This document shows positions 7,502-17,440 of a stretch of 36,345 nucleotides of DNA, piece after piece. Origin of the DNA: Microcystis aeruginosa LEGE 91341 (GTDB taxonomy: Bacteria; Cyanobacteriota; Cyanobacteriia; Cyanobacteriales; Microcystaceae); NCBI RefSeq assembly GCF_015206885.1, contig NZ_JADEXY010000025.1, positions 1-36,345 of the forward strand. The letters run 5' to 3'. Position numbers and translations under genes: made by a program. Below the pieces are notes generated by a model. It was not told where the DNA came from. It searched no databases and saw nothing but the letters and a program-made list of their open reading frames with translations. Within the stretch, counting starts at the first letter, position 1. Every line of letters starts with the position of its first letter.

Positions 7502-7662
7502 AACTGATAACTGATAACTGATAACTGATAACTGATAACTGATAACTGATAACTGATAACTGATAACTGATAACTGATAACTGATAACTGATAACTGATA
7601 ACTGATAACTGATAACTGATAACTGATAACTGATAACTGATAACTGATAACTGATAACTGAT
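7502..7662. repeat. Heptamer tandem repeat AACTGAT (23 perfect copies)
   Basis: Exactly 161 bases, 23 uninterrupted copies of AACTGAT. The last copy touches the argS stop codon at 7663. The perfect state implies recent expansion by slippage. Read on the argS strand, the unit ATCAGTT has no stop codon in any frame and would encode repeats of ISYQLSV if argS termination failed. Confidence 0.98.
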
Positions 7663-9420
7663 TTACATTCTTTCCAAAACGGGGATTCCCAAGAGATATA
7701 AGCCTAATTTTAGGGTTCTTGCCGTTAAATCACACAAAACTAAACGAGAGGTTTTAATCGGTTCTGCTGCTTTCAGAACGGGACAATTCTCATAGAAACG
7801 ATTATACTTTTTACTGAGTTCATAAAGATAATCACATAAACGATTGGGTAATAAATCCTCTTCCACGGCACTAATTACTTCTGGCAGTTGCAGTAATTGT
7901 TTAGCCAGAATTAATTCGCTTTCATCCTTGAGAATTAGCGGTGAATTGGCACTTAAATCCTGAAAATTAATACCACCTTCGCGACTGATACTCTGAACCC
8001 TAGCGTAAGCGTACAGCATATAGGGGGCGGTGTTGCCTTGCAGATTGAGCATTTTGTCGTAACTGAAAACGTAGTTACTATTGCGATTTTGGCTGAGATC
8101 GGCGTATTTAACGGCACTTAAACCGACAGTTTCGGCAGTATTAGCGATAAAATCGCCAGTTTCTTCTCTTTCCTCGCTTGCCAGTCTTTTTTCTAAGTCA
8201 GCTAGGGAATAGGCGATCGCTTGATCAAGTAATTCTTGTAATCTTACCGTCTCCCCGGAACGAGTTTTTAATTTTTTACCATCTTCCCCTAAAACTAATC
8301 CAAAAGCGACGTGAACCACTGCCACATTATCGGGTAAAAATCCCGCTTTTTTAGCCACCTGAAATACTTGGGCAAAATGGTTAGCTTGTCCAGCATCGGT
8401 AACATAAATTATTCTTTCGGCTTTATCTTGCCGCACTCGATAACAAATTGCCGCTAAATCGGTGGTAGCGTAATTATAACCGCCGTCGGATTTCTTGACA
8501 ATTAGGGGCAGAGGATCCCCCTCTTTGTTGGTAAAACCATCGAGAAAGACACATAAAGCGCCATTGTCTTCTATTAGCAATCCCTGGTGATCTAATTCTC
8601 TGATTACTGCCTCAAGGTAGGGATTATAAAAAGATTCCCCCCTTTCAGTCAGTTTTATATCGAGAATATCATAGATTTTCTGAAATTCCCGCCGTGATTG
8701 TTGACAAAGTAACTGCCATGCTTGACGACTTTGAGGATCACCCGACTGTAATTTTACTACAGCTTGACGGGCAGTTTCTTTAAAGTTCTCGTCTTCATCA
8801 AAACGAATTTTAGCCTTTTTATAAAAGCTAACTAAATCCCCTAAATCAAGAGCATCTGCTTGGGTTAAAGCACTAGGATAAGCTTCTTGTAGATAGGTGA
8901 TTAACATCCCGAATTGAGTACCCCAATCCCCGACGTGATTAAGACGAATTACTTGATGATGACGAAATTCTAAAATCCGAGCAATACAATCACCAATTAT
9001 AGTTGATCGCAAGTGACCGACGTGCATTTCTTTGGCAATATTGGGACTGGAAAAATCGACAATAATTTTTTGACTGGGGTTAGCAGTGGCAACTCCTAAA
9101 CGGTTGTCAGTAATTAGGTCTTTTAATTGGGTTTCTAGATAACTGGGTTTAAGGGTAAGATTGATAAAACCGGATCCAGCAATTTCGGGGGGTTGACAGA
9201 GATCATCTATCTCTAGATTTTTTAGTAAAGTTGCCGCTACTTCCCGGGGTTTTTGTTTTAATTCTTTGGCTAAAGAGAGGGAAATATTACACTGATAATC
9301 GCCAAAACGGGGGTTACTAGCGGCGACAATTAGAGGATCGGTAGCGGCGAAGTTTTCCCCAAAGGATTTAACTAGGGATTGGGAAAAACGCTCTTTTATT
9401 TGTTGGATAATGGCAGTCAT
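7663..9420 (-). CDS. argS: Arginyl-tRNA synthetase
   Basis: ArgS charges tRNA-Arg with arginine in the cytoplasm. The 585-residue class I enzyme has an N-terminal Add1 domain ([16 protein letters not shown]). The HIGH-type motif is [12 protein letters not shown] in [18 protein letters not shown]. The Rossmann core includes [15 protein letters not shown], and then [12 protein letters not shown] and [18 protein letters not shown], the degenerate KMSKS region typical of ArgS. The C-terminal DALR anticodon-binding domain ends [12 protein letters not shown]. Length and start are normal. The stop codon directly abuts a 161-base heptamer array, leaving no room for an ordinary terminator, so the 3' end of the mRNA probably includes the array. 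Confidence 0.97.
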   Translation of the reverse strand: MTAIIQQIKERFSQSLVKSFGENFAATDPLIVAASNPRFGDYQCNISLSLAKELKQKPREVAATLLKNLEIDDLCQPPEIAGSGFINLTLKPSYLETQLKDLITDNRLGVATANPSQKIIVDFSSPNIAKEMHVGHLRSTIIGDCIARILEFRHHQVIRLNHVGDWGTQFGMLITYLQEAYPSALTQADALDLGDLVSFYKKAKIRFDEDENFKETARQAVVKLQSGDPQSRQAWQLLCQQSRREFQKIYDILDIKLTERGESFYNPYLEAVIRELDHQGLLIEDNGALCVFLDGFTNKEGDPLPLIVKKSDGGYNYATTDLAAICYRVRQDKAERIIYVTDAGQANHFAQVFQVAKKAGFLPDNVAVVHVAFGLVLGEDGKKLKTRSGETVRLQELLDQAIAYSLADLEKRLASEEREETGDFIANTAETVGLSAVKYADLSQNRNSNYVFSYDKMLNLQGNTAPYMLYAYARVQSISREGGINFQDLSANSPLILKDESELILAKQLLQLPEVISAVEEDLLPNRLCDYLYELSKKYNRFYENCPVLKAAEPIKTSRLVLCDLTARTLKLGLYLLGIPVLERM

Positions 9421-9725
9421 AGAGAGAATTTAGCAGTTAGAGATTAGACAAAAATTGAGAAGGAATCGGTTAGATTCCTAGCATTAACCAGATTGTGGGT
9501 CGAATTAGCTAATGAAGAGACCGATTGATCGTATTCTTTCAAGACTTTTTTGATGATATTTTGTGGTGTATTCATTATAGTTTCGAGCCAACGAGATTAA
9601 CAATCCAGATAACTTGGGCGATTGACCGTCTTACCTTATCATAATCTGAAGGCGAATCCAATGCAGCTGGCTGCTGGGAAACATTTGCTTTAATATAGTA
9701 AGTAAGCTTTACCAATAGTACAACC
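9421..9725. other. Spacer between argS and hicBA
   Basis: Holds the argS promoter region on one strand and the hicBA promoter on the other. A 43-codon minus-strand ORF (9575-9444, starting MNTPQNIIKKVLKEYDQS) is the only candidate gene. Its composition is plausible but there is no other support, so it is not called. No repeat or structured element is evident. Confidence 0.4.
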
Positions 9726-9980
9726 ATGTTAGCCAGTTATATTGATCAAGCGATGGCATTAGCTCGATACGAAATCATCGAAGAAGATGGCACTTATTGG
9801 GGTGAAATTCCACCCCTTCAGGGAGTTTGGGCAAATCACGCCAATCTAGAAGATTGCCGGCAAGAATTGCGCGAAGCTTTAAGCGATTGGATTGCTTTAC
9901 GTCTGTGTTTAGGTTTGCCGATTCCAGTGTTAGCAGGAATAGATCTTAATCTCCTTCCTCAACCCATGTCTTCAATTTAA
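9726..9980 (+). CDS. hicB: HicB-family antitoxin
   Basis: An 84-residue protein with the HicB partial RNase H-like fold. It shows ALARYEIIEEDGTYWGEIPPLQGVWANHANLEDCRQEL, then REALSDWIALRLCLGLPIPV. The strand-turn-strand with GxWAxxxxLEDCxxEL is diagnostic. HicB binds and neutralises HicA. No C-terminal DNA-binding domain is visible after the core, so operon autoregulation may depend on another region. The order is antitoxin then toxin, with 3 bases between the genes. It belongs to a type II toxin-antitoxin pair common in cyanobacteria. Confidence 0.9.
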   Translation: MLASYIDQAMALARYEIIEEDGTYWGEIPPLQGVWANHANLEDCRQELREALSDWIALRLCLGLPIPVLAGIDLNLLPQPMSSI

Positions 9981-9983
9981 GAT

Positions 9984-10202
9984 ATGCCTAAATTAACCGC
10001 CGTATCATGGCTTAATCTAGTTCAAAGATTACGAGAACTTGGGTTTGAAGGTCCCTACGCTGGGGGTAAACACCCTCAAATGCGTCGGGATAATTTAACG
10101 ATAATTATCCCCAATCCCCATCAAGGTGAAATAGGGGTAGAACTGTTAAAACGCATTCTCAATCAAGCGGGTATTACCAGAGAAGAATGGCTGGGAAAAT
10201 AG
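9984..10202 (+). CDS. hicA: HicA-family mRNA interferase toxin
   Basis: A 72-residue protein with the double-stranded-RNA-binding-like HicA fold: SWLNLVQRLRELGFEGPY, then AGGKHPQMRRDNLTIIIPNP and GEIGVELLKRILNQAGIT. The His in GGKH (residue 30) matches the catalytic histidine of HicA toxins, which cleave mRNA. The helix LLKRILNQAGITREEW is the usual family ending. It is intact and paired with hicB upstream, so the locus is likely functional. Confidence 0.92.
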   Translation: MPKLTAVSWLNLVQRLRELGFEGPYAGGKHPQMRRDNLTIIIPNPHQGEIGVELLKRILNQAGITREEWLGK

Positions 10203-10224
10203 CAGGGAAAACACAGCATTTAAC

Positions 10225-10704
10225 CTACTGCTTAACCAATAAAACCACTGCATAAACTGCGATACCTTCCTCTCGTCCTACTGGTCCCAATTGTTCGTTA
10301 GTAGTGGCTTTAATTCCCACCTGTTCTGGATTAATCTTGAGAGTTGCTGCTAACTTAGCTCGCATCGCAATAAGGTGGGGTTTCATTTTCGGTTTTTCGG
10401 CAACAATTACCGAATCAATATTATTAATCTGCCAACCTTTATCGATAATTAATTGATTAACTTGTTCTAATAATTTTAAACTATTCGCCCCTTGCCATTG
10501 CGGGTCGGTGGGGGGAAAATAATGACCGATATCGCCTAAACTAAGCGCTCCCAGCATGGCATCCATGATAGCATGGGTTAAAACATCGGCATCACTGTGA
10601 CCCAATAAACCGACAGTATGGGCAATTTCTACTCCTCCTAAAATTAAAGGTCTTCCTGTTACCAATCGGTGGATATCATAGCCGTTACCAATACGAATAT
10701 TCAT
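10225..10704 (-). CDS. ispF: 2-C-methyl-D-erythritol 2,4-cyclodiphosphate synthase
   Basis: IspF makes the cyclodiphosphate in the MEP pathway of isoprenoid synthesis, supplying carotenoids, phytol and quinones. From the ATG at 10704 the protein is 159 residues, the usual length, and starts [17 protein letters not shown], with the zinc-binding DxH in GYDIH. Further motifs are [17 protein letters not shown] and [15 protein letters not shown], with the C-terminal [17 protein letters not shown]. An upstream ATG at 10752 would add 16 residues with no family match and is rejected. Two Met codons upstream share the frame, but the conserved N-terminus decides. Confidence 0.96.
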   Translation of the reverse strand: MNIRIGNGYDIHRLVTGRPLILGGVEIAHTVGLLGHSDADVLTHAIMDAMLGALSLGDIGHYFPPTDPQWQGANSLKLLEQVNQLIIDKGWQINNIDSVIVAEKPKMKPHLIAMRAKLAATLKINPEQVGIKATTNEQLGPVGREEGIAVYAVVLLVKQ

Positions 10705-10858
10705 AGAGCAGTCCTCATTGTCGGTGTTTCTGCAAATGTGAGATGCACCCAAATTGCGGTAGAATTTTCTTGGGGATAATCTCCTAAGTTCTGACTATCC
10801 ACTGCCGATTCCCGCAAAGGATAGCCATTTATTCTATCAGATTGAGAAGATATTACTT

Positions 10859-11029
10859 ATGATAACACTTGTGACTATATTTTTCACTGCCTTGCTCGCA
10901 GTTACGGATTTTACTTACCAAGTTTTGATTCATTTTCCCATACAAATCCTCAATTCTTTGGGGTCGTTGCTGTCCTATGGAGTAATCGGACTGATAATTT
11001 TAGTCCTAGTGTGGATTGTGGGTGACTGA
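10859..11029 (+). CDS. Small predicted two-pass membrane protein (56 aa)
   Basis: The ORF encodes MITLVTIFFTALLAVTD, a short polar turn (FTYQVLIHFPIQ), then SLLSYGVIGLIILVLVWIVGD. That gives two hydrophobic segments of membrane-spanning length and a charged last residue. It lies divergent from ispF and convergent with secA, with no overlap. Small membrane proteins of this type are often missed by annotation. Support is limited to composition and position; the family is not recognised. Confidence 0.45.
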   Translation: MITLVTIFFTALLAVTDFTYQVLIHFPIQILNSLGSLLSYGVIGLIILVLVWIVGD

Positions 11030-11039
11030 TTTCTCGGTA

Positions 11040-11074
11040 GAAAAAAATGAGAGAATCAGCCTTAGCCAATTCTC
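11040..11074 (-). terminator. Rho-independent terminator of secA
   Basis: Read on the minus strand, GAGAAT pairs with ATTCTC around a 12-base loop and is followed by TCATTTTTTT. It lies about 25 bases after the secA stop codon. The stem is short, so efficiency is uncertain. Confidence 0.55.
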
Positions 11075-11099
11075 CCCAATTTAAACCAACTTTTACTTT

Positions 11100-13916
11100 T
11101 TACTGTTCACTAGCCACTGCTTGGGGTTGTCCTTGCGGTTGGAATTGGAACAGGGAATAAACCACGTTGCGACGGATATCAATCATCATTTCTAAAAACA
11201 TCTCGTAGCCTTCCTGTTTATACTCAATTAGGGGGTCTTTTTGACCGTAACCGCGTAAACCAATCGACTCGCGTAAAGCTTCCATAGCTTGCAGATGTTC
11301 GCGCCATAACATATCGATTTGTTGCAGGATAAAATAACGTTCGGCATCGCGCATTAAACCGGCGCGAATATTATCCACTTGACGTTCTTTAATTTCGTAA
11401 GCTTTGCGAACTTCTTCGTGTAGGAACATCTTGATATCATTGACACTCATATCCTCGATATCTTTAGCGGTAATATCTGCCAAGAGATAGACGAATTCCT
11501 GAGATTTACTAATCAGTTTTTCTAAATCCCATTCTTCCGCCGGCAGTTCGGGATTAATATAAGCCATGACGATTTCATCCATGGTTTTTTCGGCGTATTG
11601 CAGCACCTGTTCTTTTAGGTCCATCCCCTCCAAAACCCGACGACGTTCGGCATAAATAGCACGCCGTTGATTATTCATCACCTCGTCGTATTCAAACACC
11701 TGTTTCCGGGCATCATAATAGAAGGTTTCCACTTTTCTTTGCGCGCCTTCCAGGGAACGAGTTAACATTCCCGATTCAATGGGCATATCTTCTTCCACCC
11801 GGAAGGCATCCATTAAACCCGCCACGCGGTCGCCCCCAAAAATCCGCAATAAATTGTCTTCTAGGCTTAAAAAGAAGCGTGTGGAACCGGGGTCGCCCTG
11901 TCTGCCCGCCCGGCCTCGCAATTGGTTGTCAATACGGCGGGATTCGTGGCGTTCCGTCCCGATAACGTGCAGTCCGCCCCTTTCTACTACCTCATCGTGT
12001 TCTTTACCTGTGTAATCTTCATAACTTTTGCGAATTAATTTATAGACTTCGCGTAACTTTTGAATAACCGGGTCATCCGTGGGAGCTTTTTCGGCTGCAA
12101 TGGCGATTTTTTCTTCCACTTCTAATTCCGGTAAACTTTGAGTTCCGTGGATATCAACGGCAAATTTAACCGCTTCTTTCAGGGCATTTTCTACCTCTTT
12201 CGGTAACTCGGTGGGAAAAATTTCTGCTGAGGCACGCCAGTTTTTTTTCTTTTTACCCGGAGCGAATCCTTGCGGGCGATTGCGTTCTCCTAAACTGGGT
12301 AAACTAAAGGCCAAATTGTCATCCTCGGGCATAACTAATTTCGGCATTAAATACTCGCGAATTTTCAATCGAGCCATATAGTCGGAGTTACCACCGAGGA
12401 TGATATCGGTTCCCCGTCCTGCCATGTTTGTAGCAATAGTTACGGCTCCAGCCCGGCCTGCTTGGGCGACGATTTCCGATTCTCTTTCCACGTTTTCTGG
12501 ACGAGCATTAAGTAAGTTATGGGGAATCTTTCTTTCCTGTAATAACAGCGAAAGCACTTCCGATTTTTCCACACTGGTGGTACCGACTAAAACTGGGCGA
12601 CCCTGTTCGTGCATTTGTTGACATTCTTCGGCGACGGCGTTCCATTTTGCCTGTTCATTTTTATAGACCACATCGGCTAAATCTTGCCGACGAGAAACGC
12701 GGTTAGTGGGAATAATTGTTACTTGCAGGTTATAGACTTTTTCTAGTTCCGTTTCTTCGGTTTTGGCCGTCCCGGTCATGCCGGATAATTTCGGATAGAG
12801 TAGGAAAAAGTTTTGATAGGTAATCGTGGCTAAGGTTTGGGTTTCCTGTTGAATTTCTACCCCTTCCTTAGCTTCCACTGCCTGATGTAAACCATCGCCC
12901 CAACGTCGCCCTGGTAATACCCGTCCCGTGAATTCATCAACAATAACAATTTCACCACTGCGGACGATATAGTTAACGTCTTTTTTCTGGAGTTCCTTGG
13001 CACGAATAGCGTTAGAAATATAGTGCGCCCAGGGATTTTCTTGGTCGTATAAATCGGTAACTTCTAATAGTTCTTCCGCTTTTTTAAAGCCTTCATCGGT
13101 CATTAAAACGTTACGGTCTTTTTCGTTAACTTCGTAGTCTCCCGGTCCGTCTTCTACTTCTTGGCGCACTAATTGCTTGGCGATTTCGGCGGCGAGAATA
13201 TATTTTTCTGTGGGCCGATCGATCGCTCCTGATATAATTAATGGAGTTCTCGCTTCATCGATAAGAATTGAGTCCACCTCGTCGATAACGCAGTAGTTAA
13301 AGGGTCTTTGGACGACTTCCCCCATCACTGTAGCCATGTTATCGCGCAGATAATCAAAGCCGAGTTCGCTGTTAGTGGTGTAGGTGATGTCACAGGCATA
13401 ATTTTTCTTTCTTTCTTCTGGACTCATGCCGGCTTGAATTAGTCCCACACTTAACCCTAAAAAGCGATGTACCTGCCCCATCCATTCCGCGTCACGACGG
13501 GCGAGATAATCGTTAACGGTGACGACGTGAACCCCTTTTCCGGTCAATCCATTCAAATAAGCGGGGAGAGTGGCAACCAGGGTTTTTCCTTCCCCAGTTT
13601 TCATCTCGGCGATTTGTCCTTTGTTCAGTACCATTCCCCCCAATAACTGCACGTCAAAGTGACGCATCCCTAAGACTCGGATTCCCGCTTCCCGGACAAT
13701 GGCGAAAGCTTCGGGGAGGATTTCCTCGAGAATATCCTCTCTTTCTTCATAATTTCTCGCTTTGTCTAATCTTTCCTTAAATTCGCTGGTTTTGCTCCTT
13801 AATTCCTCATCGGACAGGTTTTTAATATCCTCTTCCAGCAGGTTGATTTCGGTGACGAGGGGCTGAAATTTTTTAATTTTGCGGGCGTTGGGGTCTCCGA
13901 GTAGGGCTTTTAACAT
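11100..13916 (-). CDS. secA: Preprotein translocase ATPase SecA
   Basis: SecA drives proteins through the SecYEG channel; in cyanobacteria it serves both plasma and thylakoid membranes. The 938-residue protein shows Walker [20 protein letters not shown] and the DEAD-type [18 protein letters not shown]. It also shows the motif [15 protein letters not shown] and [22 protein letters not shown]. The helical scaffold ends in [12 protein letters not shown]. The C-terminal zinc-binding tail of many bacterial SecA proteins is absent, which is normal for cyanobacteria. Start and length agree with the family. It is monocistronic, with a short hairpin terminator downstream. Confidence 0.98.
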   Translation of the reverse strand: MLKALLGDPNARKIKKFQPLVTEINLLEEDIKNLSDEELRSKTSEFKERLDKARNYEEREDILEEILPEAFAIVREAGIRVLGMRHFDVQLLGGMVLNKGQIAEMKTGEGKTLVATLPAYLNGLTGKGVHVVTVNDYLARRDAEWMGQVHRFLGLSVGLIQAGMSPEERKKNYACDITYTTNSELGFDYLRDNMATVMGEVVQRPFNYCVIDEVDSILIDEARTPLIISGAIDRPTEKYILAAEIAKQLVRQEVEDGPGDYEVNEKDRNVLMTDEGFKKAEELLEVTDLYDQENPWAHYISNAIRAKELQKKDVNYIVRSGEIVIVDEFTGRVLPGRRWGDGLHQAVEAKEGVEIQQETQTLATITYQNFFLLYPKLSGMTGTAKTEETELEKVYNLQVTIIPTNRVSRRQDLADVVYKNEQAKWNAVAEECQQMHEQGRPVLVGTTSVEKSEVLSLLLQERKIPHNLLNARPENVERESEIVAQAGRAGAVTIATNMAGRGTDIILGGNSDYMARLKIREYLMPKLVMPEDDNLAFSLPSLGERNRPQGFAPGKKKKNWRASAEIFPTELPKEVENALKEAVKFAVDIHGTQSLPELEVEEKIAIAAEKAPTDDPVIQKLREVYKLIRKSYEDYTGKEHDEVVERGGLHVIGTERHESRRIDNQLRGRAGRQGDPGSTRFFLSLEDNLLRIFGGDRVAGLMDAFRVEEDMPIESGMLTRSLEGAQRKVETFYYDARKQVFEYDEVMNNQRRAIYAERRRVLEGMDLKEQVLQYAEKTMDEIVMAYINPELPAEEWDLEKLISKSQEFVYLLADITAKDIEDMSVNDIKMFLHEEVRKAYEIKERQVDNIRAGLMRDAERYFILQQIDMLWREHLQAMEALRESIGLRGYGQKDPLIEYKQEGYEMFLEMMIDIRRNVVYSLFQFQPQGQPQAVASEQ

Positions 13917-14064
13917 AGCAGTTTTTATTCTCTCGCTTCGATTGGCTCTTGGTCTGTAGTGTTAACAATTGTATCACTCTGGTTGGGAGTAGAGAATCAT
14001 TTATCGGTGAACAGGGACTCTTGCCAGTGGGCAAAAATTAAGTTAATCTTCTCTCAATGGTGGC

Positions 14065-17000
14065 TTAACTAAAGGGAAAACCACCATATTTATTGATAAT
14101 TATATCTATAGTTTCCATAATTGCGATCGATTCTCCCAAAATGGAGATAATTTGTTGATAATGTTCTAGGTCATCGTAGCTAAGGTGGCGACCTTTGCGG
14201 TCTTTTAGCCACTTCTGACACACTTGATAACCGCCGATATAAAAGTTCCAAATTTGGGGCGGAATCCCCGCAAAATACTGGTCATAATTAATCAAAATTT
14301 GTTGTTTACTTTCGTTATATTTCACCTGTTCGACTAGATTAGAACCCGCCACGGGATAGCTACTAATTTCTTTTCCCGTTGCTTTCATCAGGTGTAACTG
14401 CACTAATCTGTCACCTTTTTTGACGAATTCCCAGAATAGTTCTTGATTACTGGTGAGAGGAACACGAGGAAAGTCTATCTTTAAAAATTCGGCGTAACGT
14501 TGGCGATATTGGGGAGAGTGAAAGACGGCATAGATATAGTTAAAAATGTCTTCCGGTCCAAAGGTTTTCTTTTCGTCTCCTTTGCCATCACTGATAAATT
14601 CTAAGTCAAGTTTTGCCGAAAGTTCTTTAATAAATTCTGGCGCTAGATTAGGACGGCGACCATTTGGCGAGTTGGTTGGTTCTGTTTCAAATAGGGTTGG
14701 GGTATTAGTTGGGTAAAGATAAAGGGGTAAAATTTGCGTGTTTCTATCATGTGAGCCTACTTTCAATTCAATCAATGATTCTGATACATTGACGTGAGAA
14801 AAATTCAAAGAAGTTATTTGTCTGGTTACTATTAAGCCAATATTGTCCCCGGCTAGTATATGCTGCATTACCTCACCTCTTGGCATACAGTGAAAGCCTC
14901 TTGAGTGAAGAGTATAGTAGGTGTATCTTAAATCAAAAGGTCTATATAAAATAGGCACTAAATTCTTTTTTAATAAACCAGAGTGCCTAATATCTTTTTG
15001 TGCTAAATCAACCTTCCAATCTCTTGTATCTTTTCCTAAATTGTACTTTTGCCTTGCTTCTTCAATACTTAGACTTGCAAAATCATTAACTACATTCCAA
15101 GTTTCTTCTTCGGTCTGTTGAATTGTTAAACTATCTCTAGCTGTGACGATACCAACACTATTAATTGGCATAATTTCAGTAATTTTACAAAATTGATCGT
15201 ATTCCGATCGCAGATTAATATTCTGAGGTTTAAATAGATAAAAAGGAGAATCAGGTTGTAATTCTTGCCAAGAAGTAGAATAAAGATCATTTTCCTCTAA
15301 CCAATGATACTTACCACCGACAATAAATTGATTCTCAATCATCTCTCTTTTACCCCATAAATCAGCATGATAAACTTTAGCTAAATTTGAACAACCATTG
15401 TGATACTTAATAAAAAACGCAATCGCTACACCTTGCTGAATATCAAACACATTTTGATCCGGTGAACCATCGGGACAAACTTCTTTTTTCTTACTATTCC
15501 CATGCAAATCTAAAACATAAATCTCATCAAAAGTCTGCATCAAATTTTGACGCATTCCCCGAAAAGTTGGGTTATCCAAATAACCATGATTTGTAATTAA
15601 CGCCACAACTCCATAACCGGTTTCCGCTACCCGATACTGAGCAAAGCGAATAAACTTCACATAATCATCTAATAAACCTTTGGGGTTTCTCTCTCCCAAT
15701 GGTTTTCCATCTAATTGATAATAATCCTTAACCAAATTCACAATCCAAGGGTCAGTATTCATCGACTGATAGGAATAGGGAGGATTGCCTAAAATAACCA
15801 TGACTGGCATTTCTTGCTTAACATCTTTTGCTGCAGCTGCTTCATCGCGAATACGATTTAAAAAACCATCAGCGGGGGGAATTTGAAAAGCTTCCTGTAG
15901 GGTGTTGGTGAGATAGATTCCCAAGCGTTCATCAGCACTAAAATCATAGCCTAATTCCTGAAGTTGTAAACCTAATTTCATGTGTGCTACGGTGTAGGGA
16001 GCCATCAGTAATTCAAACCCAAAGAGACGGGGTAATAAATGTTTACTAACATAACCAGACCACATCCCTTGTTGTTGACGAAAACTATCATAGATATGGT
16101 CGATAACAGAGTGTAAAAAAGTGCCTGTTCCCACAGCAGGATCGAGGATTAAAACTTGGTGAACTTCCTGAGTTTCTTGGCTATTATTAGGATTTTTAAT
16201 CGTAATTTTTTTGGCATCGGCTAAACCTTTAGGAATCTGAAATTTATTTTTTAGAATATAGTCCACACTGCGAACCATGTAAGAAACCACGGGTTCAGGG
16301 GTATAATAAACCCCCCTAGACTCACGCATTTTACTATCGTATTCTGCTAAAAAAGTCTCATAAAAGTGAACCACAGGATCCTGTTTGCGCGTGCGTTTTC
16401 CAAAGCTGCCGAGAATCCCCTCCATGTCCGTTTGTTGTAAAATAGTCGCTAGAGTATCCACGGCCCAAGTAATCCGCTCATCTAATTCTGTACCAGCAAT
16501 TTGATGAAAAATTCCCCGCAAAAAAGGGTTAGTTTTCGGTAGTCGAAATGCTGCCGTTTCCCTGGAAAAAGAACTTATTTGATCCGTATTACAGCGTGCC
16601 GCGAATAAACCATAACAAATTGTTTGTGCATACATATCCGCAAACTGTCCTTCGTTGAGATCACTAATTAAAACTCGTTGAAAAGATTGCAATTGTTGCC
16701 GCAACATTCCCCCGCAATCTTGATCTTTTAAAGCTTGGCCGATTGCATCTCGAATTAACTGCGCTAAAGCGGCCATTTTTTTCGCCAATTCTCGCGGTGT
16801 TGTTATCTGAATAACTTTTGAGAGGAAAAATTGACAGAACAATTGTTCTACTTGTGAAATACCCTGGGAATCAGGTTTAATTTGCTTTTTTTGATTAAGA
16901 CTTGCCACGGACGCTGATAGACGCAATTCTCCCGATACATACCAACGAAATTCTAAATGATCGGTGATAATTAAATTACCCAAAGCCTGTAAATAACGTT

Positions 17001-17262
17001 TTATTTGGGGAGTATTTTCAACCTTTTTCAGAGAAGTTCCGATATCTTTTGCTTCCAGATGGCCAATTTCTACCATACCCTGATTAATCACAAAATCCGG
17101 AGCGCCACAAGCAATCCTTTTCGGTTCATTGAGAGCTTGTAGGTTATTATTTAGGGATTCAATTAATTTTTTTAAAGCAGGACGATAACTGTGTTCTGTG
17201 GCGTTACCCTGTTGATAAATTCCCGCGATTTCCTCTAGATATTTTGGCAGTGAGTTACTCAT
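14065..17262 (-). CDS. Single-chain restriction-modification enzyme (nuclease plus N6-adenine methyltransferase)
   Basis: From the ATG at 17262 the protein has 1065 residues; an ATG six codons upstream is possible (residue numbers below count from it). The N-terminus holds a PD-(D/E)XK-like nuclease: P61-D62 in GAPDFVI and E76-A-K78 in GHLEAKD. The gamma-class methyltransferase has motif I DPAVGTGTF (from D380) and catalytic motif IV NPPY (499-502). The C-terminal third (EDIFNYIYAVFHSPQYRQRYAEFL) resembles the target-recognition part of type ISP and Eco57I-like enzymes. No helicase motor is visible between nuclease and methyltransferase, so it is closer to type IIG than to full-length type ISP proteins. 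No separate specificity gene is nearby. It appears intact. Confidence 0.85.
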   Translation of the reverse strand: MSNSLPKYLEEIAGIYQQGNATEHSYRPALKKLIESLNNNLQALNEPKRIACGAPDFVINQGMVEIGHLEAKDIGTSLKKVENTPQIKRYLQALGNLIITDHLEFRWYVSGELRLSASVASLNQKKQIKPDSQGISQVEQLFCQFFLSKVIQITTPRELAKKMAALAQLIRDAIGQALKDQDCGGMLRQQLQSFQRVLISDLNEGQFADMYAQTICYGLFAARCNTDQISSFSRETAAFRLPKTNPFLRGIFHQIAGTELDERITWAVDTLATILQQTDMEGILGSFGKRTRKQDPVVHFYETFLAEYDSKMRESRGVYYTPEPVVSYMVRSVDYILKNKFQIPKGLADAKKITIKNPNNSQETQEVHQVLILDPAVGTGTFLHSVIDHIYDSFRQQQGMWSGYVSKHLLPRLFGFELLMAPYTVAHMKLGLQLQELGYDFSADERLGIYLTNTLQEAFQIPPADGFLNRIRDEAAAAKDVKQEMPVMVILGNPPYSYQSMNTDPWIVNLVKDYYQLDGKPLGERNPKGLLDDYVKFIRFAQYRVAETGYGVVALITNHGYLDNPTFRGMRQNLMQTFDEIYVLDLHGNSKKKEVCPDGSPDQNVFDIQQGVAIAFFIKYHNGCSNLAKVYHADLWGKREMIENQFIVGGKYHWLEENDLYSTSWQELQPDSPFYLFKPQNINLRSEYDQFCKITEIMPINSVGIVTARDSLTIQQTEEETWNVVNDFASLSIEEARQKYNLGKDTRDWKVDLAQKDIRHSGLLKKNLVPILYRPFDLRYTYYTLHSRGFHCMPRGEVMQHILAGDNIGLIVTRQITSLNFSHVNVSESLIELKVGSHDRNTQILPLYLYPTNTPTLFETEPTNSPNGRRPNLAPEFIKELSAKLDLEFISDGKGDEKKTFGPEDIFNYIYAVFHSPQYRQRYAEFLKIDFPRVPLTSNQELFWEFVKKGDRLVQLHLMKATGKEISSYPVAGSNLVEQVKYNESKQQILINYDQYFAGIPPQIWNFYIGGYQVCQKWLKDRKGRHLSYDDLEHYQQIISILGESIAIMETIDIIINKYGGFPFS

Positions 17263-17440
17263 TATCGTTGCGACATACAAACGTTCTCCTATAGATAAAA
17301 TATAACCTCATTTAGACCCAATGTCCACTGAGATGCCCTCATCCTACTTTATCCCTATCCTCAAGGATACCAAAATCAGCTAAAATGAGATAATCGATAG
17401 GCGATAATCTCATCCCAACAACTTCACCAAAATATTAACG

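Noticed and set aside
7502-7662. Possible CRISPR array
   Set aside because: The repeat is a perfect 7-base tandem with no spacers between units, and no cas genes are in the window.
10705-10752. Extended N-terminus for ispF from the ATG at 10752
   Set aside because: The extra 16 residues do not resemble IspF; the conserved [14 protein letters not shown] start is at 10704.
11080-11115. CAGTAAAAAGTAAAAG-type sequence at the secA 3' end resembling the CAGTAAAC/GTGAAC repeats near psaE and argS
   Set aside because: The match is short and partly codes for the SecA C-terminus; chance similarity is sufficient.
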